The notes beneath the pieces were generated by a model that saw only the letters and a program-made list of their open reading frames with translations, ran no database searches and was not told the origin of the DNA. Positions 16,133-26,045 of a stretch of DNA of 64,000 nucleotides are shown in pieces; the first letter of the stretch is position 1; the number at the start of each line of letters is the position of its first letter. The stretch comes from Acetobacteraceae bacterium ESL0709. GTDB lineage: Bacteria > Pseudomonadota > Alphaproteobacteria > Acetobacterales > Acetobacteraceae. The position numbers and the translations under genes are program-made. Location: the NCBI GenBank assembly GCA_029433415.1, contig JAQTIA010000003.1, positions 958,501-1,022,500 on the forward strand, read 5' to 3'.

Positions 16133-16672
16133 TCACCCTTCTTCGGGTTTAACAGGTGTCGCAAAATTCCGCTGGTAAAAGGCCAGATCAAGCCAGCGGC
16201 CGAATTTATAGCCGACTTCCGGCAATGTACCGACATGCCTGAAACCCAACGCTTCATGCAACCTGATGCTCGCCTTGTTGGAGGCATCTATCCCGCCAAT
16301 CATAGCATGAACATTATGCTGCTGTGCTCTTTCCATCAGTGAACACAGCAGCATACGCCCCAATCCGCGACCGCGCTGATCCGAACGTACATAAATTGAA
16401 TGTTCCACAGTATATTTATAGGCCGGAAAAGCACGGAACGTGCCATAACTGCCGAAAGCAACAAGTTCTCCCTCCGCATCTTCCAGCCCAATAATCGGAA
16501 AACCACCCGCTTCCTTGGCAGCAAACCATGTGACCATAGTTTCCATGGTCCGCACCCTGTAATCATAGAGTGCCGTAGAATTAAGAAGAACCTCATTAAA
16601 AATCGCCAGAATAGCCTCACCATGACGCTGAAGCGAACATTCGACAAAGGTTACATCGTAATTTTTATCCAT
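16133..16672 (-). CDS. GNAT N-acetyltransferase, phosphinothricin/methionine-sulfoximine type
   Basis: 179 residues from ATG 16672, which has AAGGAG nine bases upstream; a GTG two codons earlier is less well placed. The acetyl-CoA-binding motif is VRSDQRGRGLGRMLL. The phosphinothricin-acetyltransferase-like marks are FNEVLLNSTALYDY, EHSIYV and IGGIDASNKASIRLHEALGFRHVG. Such enzymes acetylate glutamine-analogue toxins or amino acids; the substrate here is not known. It is followed upstream on the same strand by a DUF2938 gene 27 bases away, so the two may form one operon. Confidence 0.85.
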   Translation of the reverse strand: MDKNYDVTFVECSLQRHGEAILAIFNEVLLNSTALYDYRVRTMETMVTWFAAKEAGGFPIIGLEDAEGELVAFGSYGTFRAFPAYKYTVEHSIYVRSDQRGRGLGRMLLCSLMERAQQHNVHAMIGGIDASNKASIRLHEALGFRHVGTLPEVGYKFGRWLDLAFYQRNFATPVKPEEG

Positions 16673-16699
16673 GCTCACTCTCTCCTTCCCGGCCAGAAA

Positions 16700-17191
16700 T
16701 CACATGACAAAAACAAGAGCCAGCACATAAAGCGCCAGAGCAAAAACGACGTGTGAAATCAGGAGCGACTGGATAACCGACAGAGGGCTTGGTGTTCTCA
16801 GCGCACATACCCCACCCCCAAGTCCAGGAACCATGATAAACAGTCCTGCCAGGCTCGTCAGAACAAAGCCGACCAGAAAAGCCGGCATAAAGGTGGGATG
16901 AAGCACATAATGCCAACTTGCCAACAAAGGCAGCAGGGCTGCGTAGCCAATCCCCACCAGATAATGAAAGACCCAGCCTACAGTCCGCTCACCTGCTGTC
17001 GCTGGCGAAATACCGTCCCTGAGAACAAAATTCCCCTTCAACATTCCAAGCAACCAGCGCCCGGGCAACCCCCAATCCATGAAAGGGGTCCTGGTCACCC
17101 TGCTTATCATCAGAGCCCAAAGATCAAGAAGAGCTGTCGAACCAATACCGACAAAAAGGATAAACACGACAATCTCCAGCACAGATACCAT
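16700..17191 (-). CDS. DUF2938 membrane protein
   Basis: 163 residues with four hydrophobic segments. The conserved features GIGSTALLDLWAL, the GLPGRW element, GERTVGWVFHYLVGIGYA and the final PGLGGGVCA then helix match the DUF2938 family as I remember it. The biochemical role is unknown. It lies in the inner membrane and is probably co-transcribed with the GNAT gene downstream. Confidence 0.75.
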   Translation of the reverse strand: MVSVLEIVVFILFVGIGSTALLDLWALMISRVTRTPFMDWGLPGRWLLGMLKGNFVLRDGISPATAGERTVGWVFHYLVGIGYAALLPLLASWHYVLHPTFMPAFLVGFVLTSLAGLFIMVPGLGGGVCALRTPSPLSVIQSLLISHVVFALALYVLALVFVM

Positions 17192-17290
17192 GTTCAGCCT
17201 CTTTCGTCTGGTCAGCAGGAAGTTCCGTTACTTATATAATAAGAGCTTGCAAAGATCATCACAATATTATTGCGAATCAAGTAAATAATA

Positions 17291-17695
17291 TCACAGAGTT
17301 TCCTCTTGTGATTGTTCCTGTGGACAGAATTCCAGCACCGTTCCGTTTACGCAATAACGTAACCCTGTAGGTGGTGGCCCATCATGGAAGACATGCCCAA
17401 GGTGGCCCTGGCACCTGGCACAGTGAACTTCTGTACGAGTCATGCCATGACTGCAATCTTCCCTCACACCGACAGCCCCTTTCAGGACATCGCAAAAAGA
17501 GGGCCAGCCAGAGCCACTTTCATATTTCTCCCGGGACGAAAAAAGCGCTTCTCCACATTGGACGCAATAATAGGTCCCCGCACGTTTTTCATGATTCAGA
17601 GGGCTGGAACCTGGCGGTTCCGTGCCATGATGATCCATGATCTGTTTTTGCACAGGACTGAGCGGACCAAAGCCACAAAATGAATTCTGCGTCAT
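17291..17695 (-). CDS. msrB: Peptide-methionine (R)-S-oxide reductase
   Basis: 134 residues. It reduces methionine-R-sulfoxide in proteins. The two zinc-binding CxxC pairs (CVQC, CARC) are present, as are the GWPSF element and the catalytic cysteine in RYCVNG. Start ATG 17695 has GAGGG upstream; the frame could extend three codons to a TTG. No signal peptide, so it is cytoplasmic. Confidence 0.93.
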   Translation of the reverse strand: MTQNSFCGFGPLSPVQKQIMDHHGTEPPGSSPLNHEKRAGTYYCVQCGEALFSSREKYESGSGWPSFCDVLKGAVGVREDCSHGMTRTEVHCARCQGHLGHVFHDGPPPTGLRYCVNGTVLEFCPQEQSQEETL

Positions 17696-17908
17696 AAAAA
17701 TCAATACCCTCTGTCAAAATAATGCTGCACAGACCATATAGTTGCTGTAACAAGAGAATGAAGGGCCACCATGAAACTGATGGCGCTAAATTCTGTTTTA
17801 GCCAGTCGCTTTCCTTTTTGCGATAGACTATCATTGTCGCAATCCGCATGCGGGAGGTATCAAATCTTCCCCGAATAATTTTACGAAACGTTGGCAGGAG
17901 AGGCTTTC

Positions 17909-19447
17909 ATGTCCCAATCCACAACACCCCGTCCGGTAATGCTGGCTATTCTTGATGGTTTTGGCTGGCGCGAGGATGAATCCGACAACGCCACCAGACT
18001 GGCGAAAATGCCTCATTTCAGAAAATTATGGGCCGAAAACCCTCACAGCTTCCTTGAAGCCAGCGGCGAGGATGTCGGTCTGCCAGACGGCCAGATCGGC
18101 AACTCCGAAGTGGGACATCTCAATATAGGCGCTGGCCGCGTGGTCATGCAGGAACTCCCGCGCATCAGCAAGGCCTGCAAGGATGGCTCTCTTGCCAGAA
18201 ATCCCGTCCTGACCGGTTTTATTGAGTCCCTGAAGCGCTCGAACGGCACCTGCCACCTCATGGGACTTGCCTCAAAGGGTGGCGTCCATTCCCATCAGGA
18301 TCACATTATCGCCTTGGCTAAAATCATTCATGAAGCTGGCCTTCCCGTCAAAGTGCATCTCTTTACCGATGGTCGCGACGTTCCCCCCAAATCAGGCGAG
18401 GAGTTTCTGGGTGAGATCGTCACTGCACTGCCAGAAGGCGTAGAGATTGCAACTGTCAGCGGCCGCTATTATGCCATGGACCGCGATAATCGCTGGGACC
18501 GTGTTCAAAAGGCATATGATGCCATCCGTTATGGGAAAGGCCCTCACTTTGCTGACCCGCTCTCAGTCCTCAAGGACCAGTATGCCAAGGATAATCGCGG
18601 GGATGAATTCGTCATTCCCGCCATCATCGGAGAATATAAAGGGATGAAGGATGGAGACGGGATTTTGTCAGCCAATTTCCGCGCTGACCGTATCCGCCAG
18701 ATTCTCAATGCGTTCCTCCTGCCTGAATTTGACGGTTTTGATCGTGGTACGCCGCTGAAACTCGCCGCAATCTGCACCATGACCTATTATTCAGACGCGC
18801 TGAAACCTTATGTCAGCGTCCTTTTCCCACCGGAAATTTTGAAAGACCTTCTTGGAGAAGTGGTCTCTGAGGCCGGCCTGCACCAGATGCGCATGGCAGA
18901 GACGGAAAAATATCCGCATGTGACCTATTTCTTCAATGGCGGTCAGGAAGTCAAACTTGAAGGCGAAGACCGCATCCTCGTTGCCTCTCCCAAGGTGGCA
19001 ACATATGACATGCAACCGGAAATGTCCTCCGTCGAGCTGACCGATCAGGCCGTCAAGGCCATTTCCTCCGGGAAATATGACATGATCATCCTGAATTTTG
19101 CCAATCCTGATATGGTTGGGCATACAGGCTCACTGGAAGCAGCCATCAAGGCGGTGGAAGCTGTCGATGTGGGCCTCGGCCGCATTGGCGAAGCAATTGA
19201 AAAAGCCGGTGGCGTTCTTCTCGTGACTGCCGATCACGGAAATTGTGAGACAATGAAAAACCCCGAAACAGGTGGGCCACATACGGCGCACACAACCAAT
19301 AAAGTGCCCTTCATCCTCGCTTATACCAAGAAAAAACAGCACGTTCATGATGGACGCCTTGCTGATCTCGCCCCCACCATCCTGCATCTTATGGGGCTGA
19401 AACAACCTCCTGCCATGACGGGTCAGTCGCTGATTGATAAAGCATAA
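17909..19447 (+). CDS. gpmI: 2,3-bisphosphoglycerate-independent phosphoglycerate mutase
   Basis: 512 residues from ATG 17909, six codons inside the longest frame and with GGAGAGG upstream. It interconverts 3- and 2-phosphoglycerate in glycolysis. Alkaline-phosphatase-superfamily metal sites are clear: LAILDGFGW near the N-terminus, the catalytic serine in GQIGNSEVGHLNIGAGR, DGRDVPP, and the C-terminal TADHGNCE with HTTNKVPF. It starts a run gpmI-envC-ctpA-rppH, a common order in this group. Confidence 0.95.
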   Translation: MSQSTTPRPVMLAILDGFGWREDESDNATRLAKMPHFRKLWAENPHSFLEASGEDVGLPDGQIGNSEVGHLNIGAGRVVMQELPRISKACKDGSLARNPVLTGFIESLKRSNGTCHLMGLASKGGVHSHQDHIIALAKIIHEAGLPVKVHLFTDGRDVPPKSGEEFLGEIVTALPEGVEIATVSGRYYAMDRDNRWDRVQKAYDAIRYGKGPHFADPLSVLKDQYAKDNRGDEFVIPAIIGEYKGMKDGDGILSANFRADRIRQILNAFLLPEFDGFDRGTPLKLAAICTMTYYSDALKPYVSVLFPPEILKDLLGEVVSEAGLHQMRMAETEKYPHVTYFFNGGQEVKLEGEDRILVASPKVATYDMQPEMSSVELTDQAVKAISSGKYDMIILNFANPDMVGHTGSLEAAIKAVEAVDVGLGRIGEAIEKAGGVLLVTADHGNCETMKNPETGGPHTAHTTNKVPFILAYTKKKQHVHDGRLADLAPTILHLMGLKQPPAMTGQSLIDKA

Positions 19448-19460
19448 CTTTCCTGTTCTC

Positions 19461-20705
19461 ATGAAAAGGTCGGGGAGATTATCCTTTCCGGCCTTTTTCA
19501 TTTTTGCCTTCCTGATGTCTCCGGCAGTGCAGGCGAAATCTGTCTCTGCACAAAATGCACTCCAGCAGGTGCAGAAAGCACGTACTGAGCTGCAAAAAAC
19601 CCTGAAGGCCCAGCAAACAGCCGTCACCCGGCATGAAGCACTGATGCGCAGCGCCGCTTCAAAAGCGCAATTAAGCACACGCCAGTTACGAGCCCTGAAT
19701 AAAAAACAGAAAAAACTGGAAGCCACACTCCGTCTTACACAAAGGAGACTATCCCTTCTGGTAAGGCAACAGGAACAGCTGGAAAAAGGCGAAGCCACTC
19801 TTAAAGCACGGCAGGATGAAACGACACTGAGCCTCGTCCGCACCCTGCCCGCTGCTGAAAATCTGCAAAAATCTCCTGAACTCCTGCTCCTTATGCCAGA
19901 TAACGGAGAGAATGATGCACTCCTTGCCCCATCTCTAATCCAAGCGCGCCTGACCATGCAGCAGAAAGAGGCCGACAGAATCACAACGGCCCGCAAGGCC
20001 ATCCATCAGCAGCAGGAAACGCTGGACCAGCAAACAGGTTACCTCCAGAACCAGAACATCCTCCAGCAAAAACGTAAAAGGCATAGTGACCAGCAGGCGC
20101 TGCTCGCCCGACAACAGAACCTGGAAGACCAGCAAACTCTTGAGACTGAAAGGCAGAAGCTCCATCAAGCCCGCAAGAATATGCAAGATCTGACCAATGA
20201 GATCGAACGTATCGCCCAACGTGAAACTCTTCTTAAAAAACGTCTTGAAGAACAGGCGCGGCTTTTAGCCAGACGGCACCAGATGGCGCAGGCTCGCAAG
20301 GTAGAACAGGCAGCCCAATCCTTGAGCGCTGGCAAAGGCGTCGCCAGAGGGCAGGGTTCTGCCCCCGTGCAGGGTACACTTGTTACACACTGGCATCAGA
20401 CAACAGAAGCAGGACCAGCAACGGGTCTGACCTATAAAGTCTCCGGCGCTGCTCCTGTTTCAGCACCATGCGATGGCAGACTGCTTTATACCGGTGCTTT
20501 CCGTTCTTTTGGCAATATGGTCATTCTTGACTGCGGCAGAAGCCAACGTTTCGTACTCGCCGGCTTTGGCGCAATATCTGCCTCAACGGGTCAGCATGTC
20601 AGCCGCAGAAATACGCTGGGCACCATGCCTTCTGAGGGAGGAGAGCTTTTTGTCCAACTCCGGCAAGGCACGCACATCATCAATCCTGCACCCTTTCTGC
20701 GGTAA
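19461..20705 (+). CDS. EnvC-like murein hydrolase activator (degenerate M23 domain)
   Basis: 414 residues from ATG 19461; a TTG at 19434 is an alternative that would overlap gpmI. A signal peptide ends near VQA|K. Two long coiled coils rich in glutamine and arginine follow (to about residue 290), then a LytM-type beta domain (GTLVTHWHQ ... VSAPCDGRLLYTGAFRSFGNMVILDCG). The zinc ligands expected of an active M23 peptidase are not seen, which fits EnvC: a periplasmic activator of cell-wall amidases during division. It lies between gpmI and ctpA. Confidence 0.8.
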   Translation: MKRSGRLSFPAFFIFAFLMSPAVQAKSVSAQNALQQVQKARTELQKTLKAQQTAVTRHEALMRSAASKAQLSTRQLRALNKKQKKLEATLRLTQRRLSLLVRQQEQLEKGEATLKARQDETTLSLVRTLPAAENLQKSPELLLLMPDNGENDALLAPSLIQARLTMQQKEADRITTARKAIHQQQETLDQQTGYLQNQNILQQKRKRHSDQQALLARQQNLEDQQTLETERQKLHQARKNMQDLTNEIERIAQRETLLKKRLEEQARLLARRHQMAQARKVEQAAQSLSAGKGVARGQGSAPVQGTLVTHWHQTTEAGPATGLTYKVSGAAPVSAPCDGRLLYTGAFRSFGNMVILDCGRSQRFVLAGFGAISASTGQHVSRRNTLGTMPSEGGELFVQLRQGTHIINPAPFLR

Positions 20706-20842
20706 TAAGAAGTTCAGTAATTTATGGACAATATCTCTTGGAGACAGACATTAAAAACTGTAAACTGCCCCGTCGAAAGCATGCCAGATTTTTCTCTGTC
20801 TCTGAAAGTGCGCTCTTCCGACCTCGCGAGGATGACAAGTTT

Positions 20843-22402
20843 ATGAAGTTTAAAACTGCCCTGCTGATGGGGTTTGCCTTTACCGCAGGCATTGGCTTGA
20901 CCAGCACGCTGGATAATATTCATCCCGCAACTGGTTTTGCCTCTGCGCTGGCCAAGGATACGGCCCAGAAAGACGCAAGCCAGGACGAGAATAATAATGC
21001 TGAGACTGTTCGTCTTCTAACCCTTTTCGGGACGGTGATGGATGTCGTCCATTCCGAGTATGTCGAACCAATCAGCGACAAAAAGCTGATCAATAATGCC
21101 CTTGACGGGCTGGTTGGCAACCTTGATCCCCACTCTTCCTATATGACGCCCGAGCAGTTCAAGCAGATGCAGGATGAGATTTCCGGGCAGTTCGGCGGGT
21201 TGGGGCTCAAAGTGCAGGCTGATGGAGGTCACGTACGCGTCGTAGCCCCTATTGACGGCACGCCAGCTTCCCGGGCGGGAATCATCTCTGGCGACGTCAT
21301 CACCATGATTGACCATAAAAACATTGCCGACCTGACACTTGATCAAGCTGTAAGGCAAATGCGCGGCGCACCGGGTACCAAGATCAATATCACAGTCTTG
21401 CGCCCTAAAACGGGCAAGACCATTGATTACACCTTAACACGTGAGATCATTCATGTTCAGGTTGTCCGCTCAGCCCTTTATGGGCGCGTTGGCTATATCC
21501 GTCTGGCAGAATTTGATGACACCAGCGAGCATGAAGTGCGCACCAATTACGAGAAACTCGTCAAACAAGTTGCCAAGACCCCAGGAAAAACGCTGGTTGG
21601 CCTGATACTTGACCTGCGGGCAGACCCTGGCGGCAAGCTTGATCAGGCTATTGCCGTTTCACGCGATTTCATCAAGTCAGGCGAGATTGTCTCTGTCAGG
21701 GGACGTCATCCGGAAAATAACCAGCACTGGAACGCCAAAGGCACTGACATTACCCACGGTCTGCCCATGGTCGTGCTGACTGATTCCGGCTCAGCCTCGG
21801 CAAGCGAGATCGTCGCTGGAGCATTGAAAGATCATAAACGCGCCATTATCATGGGTGAGCGCACTTTTGGCAAAGGCTCCGTCCAGACCCTGATTCCCAT
21901 TGCCGATCAGGGTGCCCTGCGTCTGACCACGGCACGCTATTATACGCCCTCTGGCCGTTCCATCCAGGGACGAGGCGTAACACCTGACATTGCCGTAGCC
22001 GCTACACACGGGGAAGATGAGCTCTTTACCTATCGTGAATCCGATCTCGCCCATGTACTGAGCAATATTGGCGGCAAGGCAGGAGAAGAAACCACGAGGC
22101 AGGATATACCGGCCAGCCTGGTCAAAAGCATCCCGCGCGAGCCTCCTGAAAAATGGCCAAATTTCAACCCGGAAAAACCGGAAACTGATTTTCAGCTTCA
22201 GCAGGCCATTCATCTTCTGAACGGCCTCAGCACCTACAAGGCTGAACCAGCCGCTGCAGGCAAGGCACCGGTCGGAGGTAATAATGCCAACGACGCCAAA
22301 ACCGAAACCAAGAATGGTAAAGACGGAAACAGTAAGGCCCATGGAGTAAAAAGCGATGAAAAAGCTGAGCCGAAAAGCGCACCCGTGAAAGAACAGAAAT
22401 GA
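20843..22402 (+). CDS. ctpA: Carboxy-terminal processing protease (S41)
   Basis: 519 residues from ATG 20843 (GAGGATGACAAG before it); the longer frame to 20738 adds 35 charged residues ahead of the signal peptide and is unlikely. Signal peptide, then a PDZ domain (GGLGLKV ... SGDVITMIDHKNI), then the protease core with the serine in GSASASEI (about residue 318) and the lysine in FGKGSVQ about 25 residues later. The C-terminal 60 residues are lysine- and alanine-rich. It is a periplasmic protease that trims protein C-termini. Its stop overlaps the rppH start (ATGA). Confidence 0.92.
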   Translation: MKFKTALLMGFAFTAGIGLTSTLDNIHPATGFASALAKDTAQKDASQDENNNAETVRLLTLFGTVMDVVHSEYVEPISDKKLINNALDGLVGNLDPHSSYMTPEQFKQMQDEISGQFGGLGLKVQADGGHVRVVAPIDGTPASRAGIISGDVITMIDHKNIADLTLDQAVRQMRGAPGTKINITVLRPKTGKTIDYTLTREIIHVQVVRSALYGRVGYIRLAEFDDTSEHEVRTNYEKLVKQVAKTPGKTLVGLILDLRADPGGKLDQAIAVSRDFIKSGEIVSVRGRHPENNQHWNAKGTDITHGLPMVVLTDSGSASASEIVAGALKDHKRAIIMGERTFGKGSVQTLIPIADQGALRLTTARYYTPSGRSIQGRGVTPDIAVAATHGEDELFTYRESDLAHVLSNIGGKAGEETTRQDIPASLVKSIPREPPEKWPNFNPEKPETDFQLQQAIHLLNGLSTYKAEPAAAGKAPVGGNNANDAKTETKNGKDGNSKAHGVKSDEKAEPKSAPVKEQK

Positions 22403-22911
22403 GTCAGCCTTCCAACTCTTCAGACCTGCCTTATCGCCCAAATGTAGGATTGGCCCTCTTTAACAGGGCAGGGGAGCTTCTCTTTGCTCAAAGAGCTGAT
22501 CTGGCTGGCAGTGTGTGGCAATGCCCACAAGGTGGCGTTGATAGAGGCGAAGAGCTCCATCATGCCGCCTGGCGTGAAATGGAAGAAGAGATTGGTACCA
22601 GAAAAGCTGTCCTGCTGGCAGAGCACCCTGACTGGATAACTTATGATCTCCCGCCTCATCTTCTTGGACGTGCCTTAGGCGGAAAATTCCGCGGGCAAAG
22701 GCAGAAATGGCTCGTATTTGGCTTTACAGGACATGATTCAGACATCAGGCTTGATGTCCAGACACCGCCTGAATTCAATGACTGGAAGTGGCTCCCCATC
22801 CAGAAAATTCTGGGCGGTAACTATAATCTCGGCTTCAAGAAAGACATGTACGAAGCACTTTTGCCCGAGCTGGAACAGCTTTTTCACGAAAACAAAACAA
22901 AATTTGCGTGA
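22399..22911 (+). CDS. rppH: RNA pyrophosphohydrolase (Nudix)
   Basis: 170 residues. It removes pyrophosphate from the 5' triphosphate of mRNA, which starts decay. The Nudix box is at residues 45-67 (GGVDRGEE ... REMEEEIG). The RppH-specific YRPNVGLALFN start, the WQCPQGG lead-in and the GQRQKWLVFGF strand are present. The start overlaps the ctpA stop by four bases. Confidence 0.93.
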   Translation: MSQPSNSSDLPYRPNVGLALFNRAGELLFAQRADLAGSVWQCPQGGVDRGEELHHAAWREMEEEIGTRKAVLLAEHPDWITYDLPPHLLGRALGGKFRGQRQKWLVFGFTGHDSDIRLDVQTPPEFNDWKWLPIQKILGGNYNLGFKKDMYEALLPELEQLFHENKTKFA

Positions 22912-23010
22912 TCTTTTTGTCACCGACATCGCAATCCGTTACTAACGTAACGGTAAGCTATATTTGGAAAACGATCCTGCTTTACTCACTCCCGCAGCGC
23001 AATCAATGAA

Positions 23011-23044
23011 GACCGGTCTCGGGGACGTCGCTTCCCTCCCGGTC
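23011..23044. terminator. Possible terminator between rppH and the ABC exporter
   Basis: GACCGG pairs with CCGGTC around a partly paired inner region, followed by TTGTTATTT on the plus strand. The genes converge here. The T-run is weak. Confidence 0.4.
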
Positions 23045-23048
23045 CTTG

Positions 23049-24833
23049 TTATTTCGGTTCCATAATGTCCTCTCCAGGGACAGGATCATCAAAAGACTGT
23101 GCCTGCACAAGGCGGGTATAGGCCCCATTATGAGAAAGAAGTTGCTGATGCGTACCGCTTTCAACTACTTTCCCCTCTTCCATCACGATAATCATATCAG
23201 CCTGTTTGACCGTCGAAAGACGATGAGCAACCATGATAGTCGTGCGGTTGTGACGCAAACGGCCCAAGGCTGCAAGAATACGCGCTTCCGTTTTTGAATC
23301 CAGCGCGCTGGTAGCCTCATCCAGCAACAGAATACGCGGATTGCCCAGCAGGGCCCGCGCCAGAGCCACGCGCTGCCTTTGTCCCCCTGAAAGCGCCTGT
23401 CCCCTTGTCCCGACGCGGGTCTGTAACCCCTCCGGCAAAGCTTCCAAGAATTCCAGCGATGCCGCTACGCAGGCAGAGCGGATTTCATCAGGCGTGGCAT
23501 CAGGCTTGCCAAGGCGAATATTCTCCTCAATTGTCAGGTCAAACAGGGCCGTTTCCTGACTGACATAAGCTATGGAAGAGCGTAGACTGTCCAAGGTCAC
23601 ATCACGCTGATCCTTTGCCTCAAGACGCAATATCCCTGCGCTGACATCATAAAGACGGGGAATAAGCGATAATGCTGTCGATTTACCGGATCCGCTGGCC
23701 CCCACCAGAGCGATCATCTGGCCCGGCCTGATTGTCAGGGTAAGACTATCCAGCCCCATACGACCGTCAGCATAATGGTAGGACACATTATCAAAATCAA
23801 TCAGCCCACCTCCCTGCGGCAAGGGAATAGCATCAGGCTTCTGTTCAAGTTTCAGCGGTTCATCCAGCACATCATAAATGCGCTCCATCCCCGCAAGTCC
23901 TTCCTGCATGGCGGCATTAAGAGAACCCAAGGCACGCAAGGGCCGGGAGGCTGCAAAAAGCGCTGCAATAAAAGCCGTAAACCCGCCCAAAGTCGCCCCG
24001 CCTGTTGCAGCCCTCCAACCAGCAAAACCCAGAACAAGGGCAATCGCAACACCGCCAATGGCTTCCAGCATGGGATCAAGACGCGCGCGGGAGCAGGCAA
24101 TATGGAGGTAGGTATCATGGAGCCTGTCCAGCGCCTGACCAATCCGTTTCTTTTCCTGCTCTTCGAGCCGGTAAACCCGCACCTGACGTGAAAGAGAAAA
24201 GGTCTCAGTTAACAGACCAGCCACGACGCCAACATGTTCCTGCATACCCCGCGAGGCCCGGCGAATTCTGCGACCGAGATTTTGCACCGGAATAATCGCC
24301 AGAGGATAAAGAACCAGTCCAATCAGACTTAATTCCCAGTCGGCCCAGACCATGGCTACCACAAGCCCGACCACTGTCACAACGTCACCCAGGGCATTGA
24401 TCCCGCGTGTCAGCGCTTCTCTCATGCTCAACGCATCAGTCGTAAAACGTGCAGCCCACTGGGCGGGTGCTTCCTGCTCAATGGTGGCAATATCCGCCTT
24501 GAGCGTATGGTCAAACATGCGCGCCTGCAAACTACGAATAATGGCCCAGATCAGCGTCTGGACCGAGACGTTCTGCCCATATTGCGCCAGAGCCTTTGCA
24601 CCCGTGATAAGAATGACCACCAGAGGAATCTGGTAGAGGATACGTGGATCATGAGCGGTAAAGAGATCAATCGCGCGCTTGATAACAACGGGATAAGCCG
24701 CCGTAAGCAGAGCCATCGCAATCGTCAGGATCAGAATAAGAAGAAGCCTGCCCTTGTGATGACGAATATGATCACGCCAAAGACGTTTCAGCAAAGGCCA
24801 TGTCGCTTTTTCTGACAGAGGGAATGATTTCAT
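23049..24833 (-). CDS. ABC exporter, fused permease and ATPase (MsbA-like)
   Basis: 594 residues. The N-terminal six-helix exporter domain is followed by an ATPase domain with Walker A GASGSGKST (about residue 380), signature ALSGGQRQRVALARALL (about 482), Walker B ILLLDEATSALD and the switch histidine in VAHRLST. It has the architecture of lipid A flippase MsbA and related lipid or drug exporters; the substrate cannot be told from the sequence. It lies 12 bases after cca, so the DUF1285-cca-exporter set is probably one operon. Confidence 0.85.
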   Translation of the reverse strand: MKSFPLSEKATWPLLKRLWRDHIRHHKGRLLLILILTIAMALLTAAYPVVIKRAIDLFTAHDPRILYQIPLVVILITGAKALAQYGQNVSVQTLIWAIIRSLQARMFDHTLKADIATIEQEAPAQWAARFTTDALSMREALTRGINALGDVVTVVGLVVAMVWADWELSLIGLVLYPLAIIPVQNLGRRIRRASRGMQEHVGVVAGLLTETFSLSRQVRVYRLEEQEKKRIGQALDRLHDTYLHIACSRARLDPMLEAIGGVAIALVLGFAGWRAATGGATLGGFTAFIAALFAASRPLRALGSLNAAMQEGLAGMERIYDVLDEPLKLEQKPDAIPLPQGGGLIDFDNVSYHYADGRMGLDSLTLTIRPGQMIALVGASGSGKSTALSLIPRLYDVSAGILRLEAKDQRDVTLDSLRSSIAYVSQETALFDLTIEENIRLGKPDATPDEIRSACVAASLEFLEALPEGLQTRVGTRGQALSGGQRQRVALARALLGNPRILLLDEATSALDSKTEARILAALGRLRHNRTTIMVAHRLSTVKQADMIIVMEEGKVVESGTHQQLLSHNGAYTRLVQAQSFDDPVPGEDIMEPK

Positions 24834-24845
24834 CTGTCAGTCGCT

Positions 24846-26042
24846 TCAGCTGTTCTGTGAGCGTAAGGCAATCCGCGCTCTCAACCAGTCGAGGCAGGCT
24901 TCCTTTTCTGGACGACATCCCTGCTCCAGCCACCAAGCCTGTACTTCCTTGAGCCACCGCCCCAATTCAGGCCCAGCCACCAGACCGCAGGCCAGCCCGT
25001 CTCTGCCCGTCAGGGGAAAAACTGGCTGGTCCTGCGCCGCAAGACGCTCCCGGAACCGGGACCATGACGGACTTGGCTGCCCCACTTCCTCGGCCTGACG
25101 AAGCCATGAACGCGCCATAAGAACTGGAAGATCCTGCCTGAATCGCAGACGACGGAGCTCGTCATCCATAGCTTCGGCCACAAGAGCTGGCTCCTTCTGC
25201 CCATAAGCCTTCAGAACATGACATTGCAGGCGAGAAAGCCTGAAATACGTCCCAAGATCCGGATCTGAATCAAGAGCAAAGAGACGAGACAAGGCATGGG
25301 GAGGATCTTGACAGTCCAAGAGACGCCGCAAGGAAGACAGGCTGGCATGAGGCAGAATCTCTTCCAGCAGACCGGTTTCTTCCATCAGCACCATTATGTC
25401 CCAGAGCTGAGGCCCTTCAAGGATTTTAAAGAGCTCCGAAACAACCCGTTCTATAGAAAGAAAACGCACCAGAGCCCGGCACTCTCTGACGGCCATACAA
25501 GCCTCGCTGTCCGGTGCCCCTTTGCCATAACGCGCCTGAAAACGGAAAAAACGCAAGGCACGTAAAGCATCCTCCTCAATTCTTTTGCGCGCCTGCCCCA
25601 CAAAACGCACACGCCCGTCTTTCAGATCCTGCTGCCCACCGAAATAATCATAAAGCTGCCCGTTCCGATCCAGTGACAGGGCATTAATGGTAAAGTCACG
25701 CCTCTCAGCATCTTCCTGCCAGTCATCTGTCCAGGCAACCACAGCATGGCGGCCGTCTGTCTCGACATCACGCCGCAAGGTAGTAATCTCATAGGGGCGA
25801 TGATCCATCACAGCCGTAACCGTACCATGATCCAGCCCCGTTGGTATGGTCCTGATTCCCGCTTCTCCCAGAAGACGCATTGTCTCTTCCGGGACACAGG
25901 GCACAGCCAGATCCATATCATGAACTTCACGCCCTGCCAGAAGGTCGCGCACGCACCCCCCTACGAGACGGGCTTCAGGCAAAACTTCCCAGAGGCATTC
26001 AAGACCGGCATAGCCTGCCAGCATCCTGATCTTTTTCTGCAT
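24846..26042 (-). CDS. cca: CCA-adding tRNA nucleotidyltransferase / poly(A) polymerase family
   Basis: 398 residues. Class II polymerase-beta-type head: LVGGCVRDLLAGREVHDMDLA (residues 26-46, with the DxD metal pair), RRDFTINAL, then RIEEDALRALRFFRFQARYG. Such enzymes add or repair the 3' CCA of tRNAs. The C-terminal half is helical and less conserved. The DUF1285 gene ends three bases before its start. Confidence 0.88.
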   Translation of the reverse strand: MQKKIRMLAGYAGLECLWEVLPEARLVGGCVRDLLAGREVHDMDLAVPCVPEETMRLLGEAGIRTIPTGLDHGTVTAVMDHRPYEITTLRRDVETDGRHAVVAWTDDWQEDAERRDFTINALSLDRNGQLYDYFGGQQDLKDGRVRFVGQARKRIEEDALRALRFFRFQARYGKGAPDSEACMAVRECRALVRFLSIERVVSELFKILEGPQLWDIMVLMEETGLLEEILPHASLSSLRRLLDCQDPPHALSRLFALDSDPDLGTYFRLSRLQCHVLKAYGQKEPALVAEAMDDELRRLRFRQDLPVLMARSWLRQAEEVGQPSPSWSRFRERLAAQDQPVFPLTGRDGLACGLVAGPELGRWLKEVQAWWLEQGCRPEKEACLDWLRARIALRSQNS

Positions 26043-26045
26043 AAA

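Noticed and set aside
19434-19460. TTG start for the EnvC-like gene overlapping gpmI
   Set aside because: ATG 19461 gives a normal signal peptide (MKRS... hydrophobic core ... VQA|K); the extra nine residues add nothing recognisable.
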